Of a stretch of DNA of 64,000 bases, positions 37,590 through 48,856 are shown piece after piece. Where the stretch lies: the NCBI RefSeq assembly GCF_023283885.1, contig NZ_JAKILA010000003.1:62001-126000 (forward strand), in the 5' to 3' direction. How positions within the stretch are numbered: the first letter of the stretch is position 1; the number at the start of each line of letters is the position of its first letter. The position numbers and the translations under genes were made by a program. The notes beneath the pieces were generated by a model. It made no database searches and had not been told where the DNA came from. It worked only from the letters and a program-made list of their open reading frames with translations. The DNA comes from Shewanella basaltis. GTDB lineage: Bacteria > Pseudomonadota > Gammaproteobacteria > Enterobacterales > Shewanellaceae.

Positions 37590-40292
37590 TTATTTGTTTT
37601 CGTTTTCTAAATTCATGTGCATTTTTATCAGATGCTCTTCCATATCAAACGAGACACTAAAGCCTAATGACTTCGCCAGGTTAGCCATGTTGCGATTTTC
37701 AAACATGGTGAAGCCGGTTAAGTATAAGGTATTGTTGTTTTTATAATAAGTGATGAGCTTTTCAAGCAGTAGTTTACCCAGTCCAATCCCTTGATAATCG
37801 CTTCTGACGGCCATTGCAAACTCCGCTTCTGTATTGTCAGGATCGATAGAGGCCCGCACAGCACCTAATGTTAACTCTTCACCATTTGCAGTTTTGGTTG
37901 TGGCAATAAAGGCCATTTCCCGTGCATAGTCAATTTGTGTCAGTACGGCCATTTCTTCATGGGTCATGCGAGAGCGCACACCAAAATAACGTTTATACCT
38001 GTCTTCATCGCTAAGGGCGTTATCAAATTCCAAATGTTTAGGTTCATCCTCTGGCAAAATCGGGCGCAGCATAACCGTTAAACCATTTTTTAATGTGGCA
38101 ACCTGCTCGAGTTCTTTGGGATAAGGCATGATGGCTAGGCGGCCGATATTGTCTTGAGGTGTGCTGTGAAGGCGCATATTTACATCGAGCAAGGTGATTT
38201 TCTCACCGGCGGCTAAAACAGGATTGATATCGATTTCGGCAATTTCAGGGCAGTCGATAATAAGATGAGATATTTGTGTCAGCATGAGACACAAGGCGTT
38301 CATATCTAGGCCTAGTGGTAAGTGCCTATCACGTAATTTATTGGTTTTAAGTGCCTGAATAACCATATACCGAGCTAACGCCATATTCAGTGGCGGCAAG
38401 GCAACGGCGGCATCCCGTGTGGGGTCCCATTCAGAGCCGCCTTCGCCTAAACAAATGGCTGGCCCAAATACTGCGTCATTAATCACAGACACCCGGATTT
38501 CTTGCGCTCCGGCGGTTAAGGCCATTTTTTGAATAATTAACCCATCAATTTTGGCATTAGGGTTGATTTGATGAACTCTATCGATAATCGAGTGAGCAGC
38601 ATGGCTAACATCTTCGTCGGAAGTTAAATTTAATACCACGCCATGCACGTCAGACTTATAGAGTAAATCTGGTGATTGCACCTTTAAGGCCACCGGATAG
38701 CCAGCTTTACTGGCCACATTAACAGCTTCGTCTACATTGCTGACAAACCAGGTATCAATGGTATTTAAGCCATAGGCTTTTAAAATATCTACAGCTTGAT
38801 GGGTTTCTACCACGGTTTGACCACGATCAATTGCTTGCTGTAAAAGCGACTTGGCCACATTACGATCGGCGGGAATATTATCTGGTATCGACAGCGGCAC
38901 TTCTTGAAGTAGTTTTTGGTTGCGACGGTATTCCACCATGTGCATAAAGGCGCGCACAGCGCCCTCTGGCGTTCGGTAAGTTGGAATACCGGCTTTGGTA
39001 AAGCGTTTGCGCCCCAGATAAGCGGAGTCTTCGCCACTCCAGTTGGTTAAAATATTCAACTTATGCCGATTCGGGTTTTTATGGATGGTTTCAATAAGGC
39101 TTGTGGCAATTTCGACGCTTTCAGACAATATAGAAGGCGAGTGCAGCACTAAAATTGTGTCAGCATCGTTGCTGTTCATTAATATATCGAGGGTTTTGGC
39201 ATAGCGCTGATGATCGGCATCACCAATCATGTCGATAGGGTTTTGCTTTGACCAGGTGTCGGGTAAAACCGTGTTGAGTTGGTTTATGGTGTGCTCTGAT
39301 AATTGCGCTAACTTACCCCCTTTAATAATCAGCTCATCTGCAGCAAGTACAGCAGGGCCACCACCATTACTCATGATGACTAATCGTTCGCCTTTAAGGC
39401 TTGTCGAATGGGCTAAGCTTTCAACTGCGGCAAAGAGCTCAATTAAGTCGTTTACCCTTAACATACCTGCTCGGCGAAATGCGGCTTCATATACTGCATC
39501 GTTACCACCTATGCCGCCGGTATGGATCATGGCAGCTCTAACACCTTCATGGCTGCGCCCAGATTTAATCACGAAGATAGGTTTGTTGCGCGAGGCGGCG
39601 CGGGCAGCGGACAAAAAATGACGTTTTTCATTGATTGAATCAATGTAGAGCATGATTGCGCTGGTTTTACTGTCGCGACCTAAATAATCAAGTAATTCGT
39701 CAAAGTCGATATCGGTTGCATCACCTAGTGAGATAAATGATGAAAAACCAATGCCTTTATTGTTTGCCCAGTCTAATACTGTGGTGCAAATTGCTGCAGA
39801 TTGCGACACAAAGGCTATTTTGCCTGAAATGGCCCCCGCATGCGCTAAACTGGCATTTAAGCCAATAGGCGGTAATATCATTCCAAGACTATTTGGGCCA
39901 AGTATTCGCATGCCGTAACGTTTGGCATATTGTTTGGTTAAATCCAAAAGATTATGGCCATTTTCATCCGTTTTTAATGCAAGTCCTGAGGCCATAATAA
40001 TGGCGACTTTACAGCCAAATTGGGCGAGCCTCTCCACAATGCTTGGCACTTTTTGCGCATTGGTACATATAATGGCTAAGTCTGGCTTTATCGGTAATGA
40101 TTCAATATTGGGGTAGGCCAGTACTCCCATCACCGCAGTATATTTTGGGGTGACAGGCATAATCGGGCCTGAAAAACCACTCGATAATAGGTTTTTCATA
40201 ATGCCTTTACCGGCACGTTTATCACCATTTGACGCACCAATCACAGCAACTGAAGTGGGTTTAAATAATGAGTGAATGCTGCGTTGGCTCAT
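37590..40292 (-). CDS. patZ: Protein lysine acetyltransferase, Pat/YfiQ type
   Basis: Acetylates lysines of enzymes such as acetyl-CoA synthetase to switch them off. It has an NDP-forming acyl-CoA synthetase-like part (residues 1-700: CoA-binding SVAVIGASNGDKRAGKGIM at the start, FVSQSAAICTTVLDWA near 165, ATP-grasp region LLQQAIDRGQTVVETHQAV onward) and a C-terminal GNAT domain (about 720-900) with acetyl-CoA loop VRSDYQGIGLGKLLLEKLI. Length 900 against 886 in E. coli. A frame seven codons longer exists, but AAAGGA is spaced 7 bases from the ATG at 40292, which gives the conserved MSQRSIHSLF. Confidence 0.92.
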   Translation of the reverse strand: MSQRSIHSLFKPTSVAVIGASNGDKRAGKGIMKNLLSSGFSGPIMPVTPKYTAVMGVLAYPNIESLPIKPDLAIICTNAQKVPSIVERLAQFGCKVAIIMASGLALKTDENGHNLLDLTKQYAKRYGMRILGPNSLGMILPPIGLNASLAHAGAISGKIAFVSQSAAICTTVLDWANNKGIGFSSFISLGDATDIDFDELLDYLGRDSKTSAIMLYIDSINEKRHFLSAARAASRNKPIFVIKSGRSHEGVRAAMIHTGGIGGNDAVYEAAFRRAGMLRVNDLIELFAAVESLAHSTSLKGERLVIMSNGGGPAVLAADELIIKGGKLAQLSEHTINQLNTVLPDTWSKQNPIDMIGDADHQRYAKTLDILMNSNDADTILVLHSPSILSESVEIATSLIETIHKNPNRHKLNILTNWSGEDSAYLGRKRFTKAGIPTYRTPEGAVRAFMHMVEYRRNQKLLQEVPLSIPDNIPADRNVAKSLLQQAIDRGQTVVETHQAVDILKAYGLNTIDTWFVSNVDEAVNVASKAGYPVALKVQSPDLLYKSDVHGVVLNLTSDEDVSHAAHSIIDRVHQINPNAKIDGLIIQKMALTAGAQEIRVSVINDAVFGPAICLGEGGSEWDPTRDAAVALPPLNMALARYMVIQALKTNKLRDRHLPLGLDMNALCLMLTQISHLIIDCPEIAEIDINPVLAAGEKITLLDVNMRLHSTPQDNIGRLAIMPYPKELEQVATLKNGLTVMLRPILPEDEPKHLEFDNALSDEDRYKRYFGVRSRMTHEEMAVLTQIDYAREMAFIATTKTANGEELTLGAVRASIDPDNTEAEFAMAVRSDYQGIGLGKLLLEKLITYYKNNNTLYLTGFTMFENRNMANLAKSLGFSVSFDMEEHLIKMHMNLENENK

Positions 40293-40435
40293 GTTGGCGT
40301 CCTTTGGTTTCAACCGATAATCATCAGGTTATCATATTCTCAATATAATGATGAAGTTGCACTATTTATTATGCGCTCAATGTGTTCCAAGTTTGTATCA
40401 GCGCTCTTACGTTAACGTTGCATTTCTCGCGCGGA

Positions 40436-40467
40436 TAAAAAAGGGGCCTTGTGAATAAGGCCCCTTT
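40436..40467 (-). terminator. Rho-independent terminator after the RND operon
   Basis: On the minus strand AAAGGGGCCTT and AAGGCCCCTTT form an 11-bp perfect stem around a 6-base loop, followed by a run of T (A run at 40436-40442). Confidence 0.88.
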
Positions 40468-40487
40468 GATTGTCTATTGATGTGAAA

Positions 40488-43400
40488 TTAGTATTGATTT
40501 GAACCTTGCTGTGACGCTTCACCCTGGGGGGTTGGCGCTTGTGAGTAAATACCAATAATTCGTGCCAATAAAGCCTTTGAGTCTTCGATGGCAATATACA
40601 AGCAAGGAATTAAACACAGGGTTACCACAGTCGCAAATAGCACTCCAAAGGCTAATGACACGGCCATCGGGATCACCATTTGGGCCTGCATGCTGGTTTC
40701 AGACATAATTGGCACTAAACCAATAAAGGTGGTCAATGAGGTTAGCATAATCGCCCTAAAGCGTTTACAACCTGCATTTAGTACTGCTAAACGCATCGGC
40801 ACGCCAGCTTTTCGTGAATTATTGACATAATCGACCATCACTAGCGAGTCGTTAACCACCACACCAGCGGCAGCGATAATGCCAAACATTGACAAGGCAC
40901 TTAAGTCGATACCCAATATGATGTGCCCCATGACAGAGCCTATCACGCCAAATGGGATAACCGACATAATCATCACTGGTTGAATGTAGGAGCGAAGGGG
41001 GACAGCAAGTAAGCTGTATATCACCAATAAGGATAAAATAAAGTCACGCATTTGAGTGTTCGCACTGTCTAGCTGCTCTTGAATATTGCCCGACACTTCA
41101 CTGCGAACTTGTGGGTATTTTATCAATAGTTCTGGAATGAAATTATCGCGAATGTCTTTAGCTAGCTTAAAGGGCTCAGCTTGATCTGCATCAACAGAAG
41201 CCCAAACGTTAATAGTACGGCTGCCATTTTCACGGCGGATACTGTTAACGCCTTGCACGACTTTAATGTCGGCAACCTCTGATAACGGTAATTCAGCCCC
41301 TTGCGGTGTTTTGATTAACACATCTTGCACTAATGCAATCGAGTTTCGCTGTTCTTCAGGGTAGCGCAGCATGACTTTGATTTCTTCACCGTTACGGATA
41401 ATTCGCTGAGCTTCTAGGCCATAAAAACTATTACCTACTTGCGATGCAATATTAGCTAAGGTTAACCCAAGTACATTCGCTAAAGGTTTTAGCTGGAACT
41501 GTACTTCTTTGGCACTAGATTGACGGCTATCATTAACATCACTCACGCCCTTTAAGCCATTGAGTTTTTCTTTTAATGCTAATGACGCTGCAACCAGTTG
41601 CGTTTCATCATTACCTTCTAGCCTAAAGCTAATATCACCATCTTCACGGCCGCCACCCATTAAACTGTCTTGAATGGTAAATGATTTAACGCCGGGGATC
41701 TGTGGCATGGCTTGGCGCCATAACTCCGCTAAAGCAAAGGTGTCCATAGGACGCAATTGAGGATCAACAAGCTTGGTCATAACCTCAGCGCTGGTTTGGC
41801 TTCGAAGGTCAACCTGCATATCCGATATCATGCGTTGGCCATATTCATCTTCAACTTTTTTGTCAACGTTATAGAGCGTTTCTTCAATTGCAAGTGCCGT
41901 CGCTAGAGTGGCTTTTTCAGATGCATCAACGTTCATTTCAATTTTGATGCGTGGAAAGTCGTGTGGGATTTTGGGCTGGCCAATAAAGCGCACTAATCCG
42001 CCACCATAAAGACCGGCGCACACTAAAATTAAGCTGATGAACAGCATAATGACGCCATAGCGGTATTTAATGGCTATTTCTAGTGAAGGGCGATAAATAT
42101 TGTCAATGTATTTGCTTAAATTGCGATCGACGCTACCTTGGATCATGTTAACGCCATTACGTAGCCAGTCCAGCGGGTTTTTAGACCCTGGCTTAACGAC
42201 CTTAGGCTTTTTCATGTGGGCTAAATGCGCTGGCAAAATAAGTTTTGATTCAACCAGTGAAAAGAGTAAACATAAAATCACCACATAACCAATCGCTTGG
42301 CCAAAGGCAGAAGAGGGGCCATCGTCCATCGTGATAGGTAAAAATGCTGCAATGGTGGTTAACACCCCAAAGGTGGCTGGCATGGCGACTTTTTGAACGC
42401 CGCGGATCACACTTTCAACGCTATGACCGTGTTCTTCTGATTCGCTGTGGGCGCTTTCACCCATCACAATCGCATCATCGACGACAATACCCAGTACCAA
42501 AATAAATGCAAATAAGCTGATCACGTTAATGGTGACATCGATAAAGGCCATTGGCATAAATAATAGGGTACCTAAAAAGCATACAGGTAAGCCCATCATC
42601 ACCCAAAACGCTAAGCGTACACGCAAAAACAGGGCAAGCATTAAAAAGACCAACACCGCACCGCTTTTCATACTGTCAAGCATCAACTGTAATCGGCCAT
42701 CAAGGTAGTAGGTCATGTCTACCCAGGGTTCGAGTTTTACGCCGTGGGGTAACGCTTTTTGTTTTTTCTCTACATAAGTCTTAATTGTGGCAGCAACATC
42801 AGTAATACTTTGATTTTTTGCTGCACCAATAAAGAAGGTTACTGAATTTTTGCCATTAAATTTTGAGTATTGAATACCTTCTTCAAAGCCGTCATTGACG
42901 ACGGCAATATCGCCTAATGATAACTGTGTGCCATCATCTAACGTTAATAATGGCAAATCTTCAAACTCGTACCCAACATATGCTTGATTTTGCACACGCA
43001 GGTTAATGTAGCCGTTTTCGGCTTTAATTTGCCCAGCAGACATATTACGTGAATAGCCTTGCACGGCTTGTGCGACATCGTTAAAGGTTAGGCCAAATTC
43101 TCGGAGTTTATCTTTACTGACTTCGATGCTGATTTCATAGCCTAATCCGCCGTAATATTCTGAAATATTCACATTAGGCAATTGCATTATTTCGTTATGA
43201 ATTTTATCGCCTAAATCTTTTAGTTGGCGCTCGGACATGTCACCATACAAGCTTAAGTACATGACTTCTTGACGAAATTTAATTCGTTCAACTTTTGGCG
43301 GTTCCATATCGGCAGGGAAGGTTGAAATTGAATCGATTTCTGATTTGATTTCATCAAGTACCACAAGTGGGTCATAAGACTCTTCAACTTGAAAATAGCC

Positions 43401-43685
43401 CTGAGCCATATTGCGATTTGAATAGGTTATCACGCGTTTCAAGCCTTGAACGCTTTCAAGTGCCTGTTCAATTTTAATCGTGATGCCTTCTTCCACTTCT
43501 TGTGGCGCCGTGCCTGGATAAACGGCGCTAAATTCTATCCAGTTGATTTCAACTTCAGGAAAGAATTGTTTTCTAATGGTGCTGGCGGTTAATAATCCAC
43601 CTATCAAAATAATGAACATCAGCAAGTTTGCCGCAACACTGTTACGAGCAAACCAGGCGATGAGTCCTTTGTGAGTATCAGCCAT
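40488..43685 (-). CDS. RND-family efflux transporter, inner-membrane permease
   Basis: A 1065-residue proton-driven RND pump with the usual twofold layout: TM1 (NSVAANLLMFIILIGGLL), a large periplasmic loop, TM2-6, TM7 near residue 545, a second large loop, and TM8-12. TM4 has the proton-relay Asp pair in ILVLGIVVDDAIVMGESAHS near residue 405. It matches the AcrB/MexF-like multidrug type rather than the heavy-metal type, but the substrate is not readable. The adaptor gene lies 5 bases upstream on the same strand; no outer-membrane channel gene is in the window. The end is Gln/Ser-rich. Confidence 0.9.
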   Translation of the reverse strand: MADTHKGLIAWFARNSVAANLLMFIILIGGLLTASTIRKQFFPEVEINWIEFSAVYPGTAPQEVEEGITIKIEQALESVQGLKRVITYSNRNMAQGYFQVEESYDPLVVLDEIKSEIDSISTFPADMEPPKVERIKFRQEVMYLSLYGDMSERQLKDLGDKIHNEIMQLPNVNISEYYGGLGYEISIEVSKDKLREFGLTFNDVAQAVQGYSRNMSAGQIKAENGYINLRVQNQAYVGYEFEDLPLLTLDDGTQLSLGDIAVVNDGFEEGIQYSKFNGKNSVTFFIGAAKNQSITDVAATIKTYVEKKQKALPHGVKLEPWVDMTYYLDGRLQLMLDSMKSGAVLVFLMLALFLRVRLAFWVMMGLPVCFLGTLLFMPMAFIDVTINVISLFAFILVLGIVVDDAIVMGESAHSESEEHGHSVESVIRGVQKVAMPATFGVLTTIAAFLPITMDDGPSSAFGQAIGYVVILCLLFSLVESKLILPAHLAHMKKPKVVKPGSKNPLDWLRNGVNMIQGSVDRNLSKYIDNIYRPSLEIAIKYRYGVIMLFISLILVCAGLYGGGLVRFIGQPKIPHDFPRIKIEMNVDASEKATLATALAIEETLYNVDKKVEDEYGQRMISDMQVDLRSQTSAEVMTKLVDPQLRPMDTFALAELWRQAMPQIPGVKSFTIQDSLMGGGREDGDISFRLEGNDETQLVAASLALKEKLNGLKGVSDVNDSRQSSAKEVQFQLKPLANVLGLTLANIASQVGNSFYGLEAQRIIRNGEEIKVMLRYPEEQRNSIALVQDVLIKTPQGAELPLSEVADIKVVQGVNSIRRENGSRTINVWASVDADQAEPFKLAKDIRDNFIPELLIKYPQVRSEVSGNIQEQLDSANTQMRDFILSLLVIYSLLAVPLRSYIQPVMIMSVIPFGVIGSVMGHIILGIDLSALSMFGIIAAAGVVVNDSLVMVDYVNNSRKAGVPMRLAVLNAGCKRFRAIMLTSLTTFIGLVPIMSETSMQAQMVIPMAVSLAFGVLFATVVTLCLIPCLYIAIEDSKALLARIIGIYSQAPTPQGEASQQGSNQY

Positions 43686-43690
43686 GATTG

Positions 43691-44881
43691 TTATTCACCT
43701 TCCATCGCAAGTTCAGTGTCATCTTTTTCTGCTTGTGGTTCTTTTTGCAAAATGCGGTCTTCAGGAAGGGCGACTTTCATGCCATCAACAGGGTAGTCAA
43801 GTGCAGAGGTTATCAGTTGCATGCCTGATGCTAAACCCTCAGATATCACCACATTAGCGCCTTCTTGGCGGATAACTTTAACCGGTTTGTAACGTAGGGT
43901 TTTATCTTGGTCCATAATTGCTACCGCACCATTCACAATAAGGTGGCGTGGCACAACAGCAACATTGCCAGCGTGGGAACCTTCAATGGTGGCGGTCACA
44001 TAAGTACCATAACGTAATTCATTTTTGCCCGTCGTTAGACCGTAAGGATCATCAATTTCTGCGACCAGATAAGTCATCCGACTTTTACTGTCAACAACGC
44101 CTTCGCTGCGAACGATTTTACCTGTCCAAAGCTGTTTACTGCCGGCAAAATTACCTGATAAATTGACCGTCGCATTGACCCCCTTGTTGACCAAATATTG
44201 CATTTCTTTGTCAGCTATGGGTAAACGAACTTCGGCTTTGTCGGTATTTAATACTTTACCAATCGGGCTACCTTTGCTCACAAATGAGCCCAGGCCTATG
44301 TCTCGTCCTTCGATTAATGCATCATAAGGGGCTCTAATGATTGTTCGTTCTAAGTCGCGTTTTGCTCTATTGAGGCTTGCTTCAGCGCTTTTTAATTTTG
44401 CCAGCTCTTGGGCTAATTGCGGTTTACGTAGACTTAAGTCTGTTGGCTGCCTGTTGGTGATGTCTGCCCATTCGCGAATAGCAACTTCGGCATTGGCTCG
44501 TTCTTGAACCAGTGAGGCTTGTGACGACGCAATACTGGCTTGTGCATCCAGTAAGCTAGATTGGTAGTCGCTCGGGTCGATTTTGGCTAAAACTTCGCCT
44601 TTTTTAACAAAGCCACCTTTGACGAAGTTGGGGTCTAAGTAAATAATTTCACCGCCCACTTGAGCAATGATTTCGGTCATGTATTTTGCGTTAACCACAC
44701 CATAAGAGCTGACTTCAAATGTCATTGGTTGATAGTTAATCTCTTGAACAGACACCAGTGGCGTTGTGTCAACCTCAGGTTTTTCTTCTGGTGGTTTTTT
44801 TAATGCAGAAAGCCCAACAAGCCCAACAATGCCTATGCCTAGTACAATAATGGGTAATATAATTTGTTTTTTAGTCGCCAC
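43691..44881 (-). CDS. RND efflux periplasmic adaptor (membrane fusion protein)
   Basis: Links the RND pump to an outer-membrane channel. A single N-terminal membrane anchor (QIILPIIVLGIGIVGLVGL) is followed by a barrel-sandwich hybrid domain (AQVGGEIIYLDPNFVKGGFV near residue 70, second half RAPYDALIEGRDIGLGSFVS near 190), a coiled-coil hairpin (about 110-175, Ala/Glu-rich) and a beta-barrel domain. The C-terminus is acidic. The frame is open 18 codons earlier, but AAAAGGA with 6-base spacing precedes the GTG at 44881, giving MATKKQIILP and 396 residues. First gene of the pump operon. Confidence 0.9.
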   Translation of the reverse strand: MATKKQIILPIIVLGIGIVGLVGLSALKKPPEEKPEVDTTPLVSVQEINYQPMTFEVSSYGVVNAKYMTEIIAQVGGEIIYLDPNFVKGGFVKKGEVLAKIDPSDYQSSLLDAQASIASSQASLVQERANAEVAIREWADITNRQPTDLSLRKPQLAQELAKLKSAEASLNRAKRDLERTIIRAPYDALIEGRDIGLGSFVSKGSPIGKVLNTDKAEVRLPIADKEMQYLVNKGVNATVNLSGNFAGSKQLWTGKIVRSEGVVDSKSRMTYLVAEIDDPYGLTTGKNELRYGTYVTATIEGSHAGNVAVVPRHLIVNGAVAIMDQDKTLRYKPVKVIRQEGANVVISEGLASGMQLITSALDYPVDGMKVALPEDRILQKEPQAEKDDTELAMEGE

Positions 44882-45094
44882 AATGCTTCCTTTTAAATGA
44901 TTTATGTTTGCAACGTTATGTTTAGCCGTTGGCAATTAATCTATTTTTCTACTGTATATGTTAATCGATATGTTTCGACTATGTTGTGTCAATGTGTAAA
45001 CTTGTGTTTCAGAGGGCGGGGGTTTTGGCATCAAAATGGCCTTTTAATTCTGAATTTATAAGCGTTTGATTTGAGCAAAAATAGGAATAACAGC

Positions 45095-45658
45095 ATGCAG
45101 ATACCAAATACACCGCGTTTAACATTGTCATTAATGACGCTTGATGACGGCGAGTTTATGTTCGAGTTAGACCAAGACGAGAGGGTGATGCACTTCTTAA
45201 ACGGTGGGGTAAAAACGACTCAACAGCAAATTGATACTGTGATGCTGCCAAGATTGGCACAATACTTAAATCCCACTAAAGGCTGGGGATTATGGAAAGT
45301 GGATGCACTTGCGTGTCCGCAAAACGACGAACATCAGTTAAGCGGTCAGTATTTAGGTTGGATTTTAGTAAGACCTATGTATTTTTTTACTCAACCTCAA
45401 TGGCACAATATTGAATTAGGCTGGCGATTTAAATATGACAGCTGGGGTAAAGGATATGCGACAGAAGCTGCACATGCAGTGATGCAGGCAATCAGTCAAT
45501 TAGATGAGGTGACCCACATTAGTGCTGTAGCTGTTGAGCAAAACGTCGCTTCAATTGCCATTATGAAAAAACTCGGAATGACTTTTCAACACAAGAGTAT
45601 TCACCGCGATCCCTTGGGCGATACCGAAGCGGTTTTTTATCAAAAATCGGTATTGTGA
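45095..45658 (+). CDS. GNAT-family N-acetyltransferase (RimJ/RimL-like)
   Basis: A 187-residue acetyltransferase of the RimJ/RimL/Acetyltransf_3 type. It begins MQIPNTPRLTLSLMTLDDGE, typical of these proteins, and has the fold core YLGWILVRPM, then LGWRFKYDSWGKGYATEAA near residue 125 with the acetyl-CoA loop, and VEQNVASIAIMKKLGMTFQH near 160. The target could be a ribosomal protein terminus or a small molecule; it cannot be told. AGGA lies 8 bases before the ATG at 45095, preferred over a TTG eight codons upstream. Monocistronic with its own terminator. Confidence 0.82.
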   Translation: MQIPNTPRLTLSLMTLDDGEFMFELDQDERVMHFLNGGVKTTQQQIDTVMLPRLAQYLNPTKGWGLWKVDALACPQNDEHQLSGQYLGWILVRPMYFFTQPQWHNIELGWRFKYDSWGKGYATEAAHAVMQAISQLDEVTHISAVAVEQNVASIAIMKKLGMTFQHKSIHRDPLGDTEAVFYQKSVL

Positions 45659-45668
45659 TACGCCCATT

Positions 45669-45696
45669 AAAAAGAGCAGCCGTGGCTGCTCTTTTT
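45669..45696 (+). terminator. Rho-independent terminator after GNAT gene
   Basis: GAGCAGC and GCTGCTC pair around CGTG, flanked by A and T runs. Confidence 0.82.
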
Positions 45697-45709
45697 GTAT
45701 GATGTACTC

Positions 45710-45907
45710 TAGGTCAGTTGATATTAACTTATTGGTTTTAAGTCGAGTTAACTTCGATTGAGCTTAACCCCATGACGTCGAAAGAGAATCACTATTCATT
45801 TAGTCATTCGTCTTGTTTAAGCCCTTTTAAATTCTCGCAAAGAGCTCACTTGCTAACGCGCAATGGTTTACCATTTGCTAAAAACAACCTTGAAACATCA
45901 ACAATTA
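45710..45907. mobile_element. Decayed miniature element related to family A
   Basis: Left end TAGGTCAGTTGATATT and the complement of the right end (TGTTGATGTTTCAAGG) both resemble the terminal repeat of the element at 26578-26758. The inner right end AAAAACAACCTTGAAACATC is almost the same as that of the other copy. The interior is largely different, so this is a tentative call. Confidence 0.35.
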
Positions 45908-45920
45908 CAAAATCAATGGT

Positions 45921-46901
<981 letters not shown>

Positions 46902-46998
46902 TTAAGCAATTTGCTTGGGATTGTATGGAATTTATATCGGCGGGTAAAGGGAAGTTAACGGTAGGAAATCGATTGCGCTAATCTATTGTGTAAATATT

Positions 46999-47043
46999 CC
47001 GTTTCAAGTGAACAAAAGCTGAACATAAATACACTTGAAACGG
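46999..47043. repeat. Long inverted repeat between msrA and trxB
   Basis: CCGTTTCAAGTG (46999-47010) and CACTTGAAACGG (47032-47043) are perfect 12-base arms, extended by five more pairs (AATAT) past a one-base bulge, around a 21-base loop. It begins 12 bases after the msrA stop on the minus strand, so it may be a 3' hairpin for msrA, though without a T run. Confidence 0.6.
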
Positions 47044-47054
47044 ATATTGGCTGA

Positions 47055-47534
47055 TTAATATACCAAATGACATGAAGGTAGATTATTTTTTTCTAAATAA
47101 TTTTGGTGATATTCCTCAGCAATGTGAAATGTTTGTATCGGGACAATTTCAGTCACAATATGACGTTGCCCCCATTTACCACTGCGGGCTAATGCCAGTT
47201 TAGAGGTTTCTGCTAATGCTTTTTGCTCTTTATCATGAAAGAAGATAGTACTGCGATACTGAGTACCAATATCACCACCTTGCATGTTGAGCATGGTTGG
47301 GTTGTGGTTTTTCCAAAAAGCATCCAGTAAATCGTTATAACTGACGATTTCAGGGTCATATTCAACTTGTACGACTTCTGCGTGACCTGTTGTGCCTGTT
47401 TTTACTTCTTTGTATGTTGTTGCACTGTCTTTACCACCCATGTAGCCACAAGTCGCGTTAATGACGCCGTTAATTTCACGGAAAAAATACTCAACACCCC
47501 AAAAACAACCTGCACCAAATGTTGCTAACGCCAT
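47055..47534 (-). CDS. msrA: Peptide-methionine (S)-S-oxide reductase
   Basis: Repairs methionine S-sulfoxide in proteins using thioredoxin. The catalytic motif GCFWG lies at residues 8-12 in FGAGCFWGVEYFF. Other conserved segments are TCGYMGGKDSATTYKEVKTG near residue 28, HAEVVQVEYDPEIVSYNDLL near 51, and DIGTQYRSTIFFHDKEQ near 87. Length 159, the short single-domain form. AAGGG precedes the start. Next to trxB, which supplies the reducing power; this neighbourhood is a sensible redox-repair pairing. Confidence 0.94.
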   Translation of the reverse strand: MALATFGAGCFWGVEYFFREINGVINATCGYMGGKDSATTYKEVKTGTTGHAEVVQVEYDPEIVSYNDLLDAFWKNHNPTMLNMQGGDIGTQYRSTIFFHDKEQKALAETSKLALARSGKWGQRHIVTEIVPIQTFHIAEEYHQNYLEKNNLPSCHLVY

Positions 47535-47755
47535 GACAAACCCTTAAAACAATTATAGAAGTCTAGATGGCTGTGATTGTGTTCAATATTCGCCATTTTT
47601 GCAAGCAAACTTTTATTAATAATAAATCTAACTTATACAAACAATAAAATACGCTATGGCTATGATAGAATCCGCGACAAATAGGCTATGACACTGACGT
47701 GCCTAACCGTGAGTTGAGTGTTTGTGCCATATAATAATGAGACAAGGAGTTGAAT

Positions 47756-48784
47756 GTGTTATCAGACCTGATGTTAAATCATGATTTTTTAGCCTATACC
47801 TTAGCTAATCCTCATAAATTGCCAGCAACATACGACTTTATGCTAGCCGATCATACCCGTGTAGATATTTGGGATACCGGTGTAATCGTATTCACCCCAG
47901 CCAATGCCTCTAAAGATATTGTGTTGTCTTGTGCCGTACATGGTAATGAAACTGCGCCAATAGAAATTTGTAATCAACTGATTAAAGATTTATTAAGCCA
48001 GCGCATTGTCGCAAAGCAAAGAGTGCTTTTTTTAATCGGCAACCCTGCTGCTATAATCAATCAAACCCGCTTTATTGACGAGAACATGAATCGTTTATTC
48101 AGTGGTGCACATTCAAAAGGCGAGGGCTTAACCCACCCTGAACGTCATCGCGCCAAAGCGCTGGAAAAATATGTCGCAGACTTCTTTACTGCCAACAGTG
48201 ACCGTCAGCGCATTCATTATGATTTACACACAGCGATCAGAGCATCTAAACACGAAAAATTTGCTATTTATCCTTACCGCCCAGGCCGTGCTTACAGCAG
48301 TGAACAAATCATGTTTTTGGCCGAATGTGGTGTTGATACACTACTTTTTCACCATGAACCGACCACGACATTTAGTTATTACTCGTCAGAGCAGTTTCAA
48401 GCCGATGCTTTTACCGTTGAACTGGGCAAAGTGATGCCTTTTGGCCAAAATGACATGAGCCGTTTTAGTCAAACTCATACTATGCTTGAAAAACTCATTA
48501 CACACACTAACCTACCAGTGATTGAGTTTGATTCGAGTAAAGTGAACTTATATAAGGTTTCTCGCTCAATAAATAAACATTTTGATGATTTTGCATTTAG
48601 TTTTGCTAGTGACGCTGAAAACTTCAGTTCTTTTAAGCAAGGTGAGGTATTGGCCACAGAAGGCGGACAGCAAATTGTGGTAGAACATTCACAAGAGGCT
48701 ATTGTATTTCCCAATGCCAATGTCCCTATTGGCCAACGTACAGTGCTTTGCCTAGTGCCTGCACCGAACGAGTCAATTGTATAG
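47756..48784 (+). CDS. astE: Succinylglutamate desuccinylase
   Basis: Zinc hydrolase that releases glutamate and succinate in the last step of the arginine succinyltransferase pathway. Zinc ligands are visible in [14 protein letters not shown] near residue 60 (His and Glu) and in [13 protein letters not shown] near 155 (His); [15 protein letters not shown] near 220 carries the candidate catalytic Glu. The 342-residue length fits. A TTG at 47750 is in frame but directly abuts AAGGAG, so the GTG at 47756 with 6-base spacing is the likely start. The rest of the ast genes are not nearby. The related aspartoacylase activity is less likely at this length. Confidence 0.88.
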   Translation: MLSDLMLNHDFLAYTLANPHKLPATYDFMLADHTRVDIWDTGVIVFTPANASKDIVLSCAVHGNETAPIEICNQLIKDLLSQRIVAKQRVLFLIGNPAAIINQTRFIDENMNRLFSGAHSKGEGLTHPERHRAKALEKYVADFFTANSDRQRIHYDLHTAIRASKHEKFAIYPYRPGRAYSSEQIMFLAECGVDTLLFHHEPTTTFSYYSSEQFQADAFTVELGKVMPFGQNDMSRFSQTHTMLEKLITHTNLPVIEFDSSKVNLYKVSRSINKHFDDFAFSFASDAENFSSFKQGEVLATEGGQQIVVEHSQEAIVFPNANVPIGQRTVLCLVPAPNESIV

Positions 48785-48856
48785 TCGTAAAGCAATATAT
48801 ACATGTTAATCGTGAGTAAAATGCATTTACAGTGAGAGTAAGTATTGATAGGTAGT

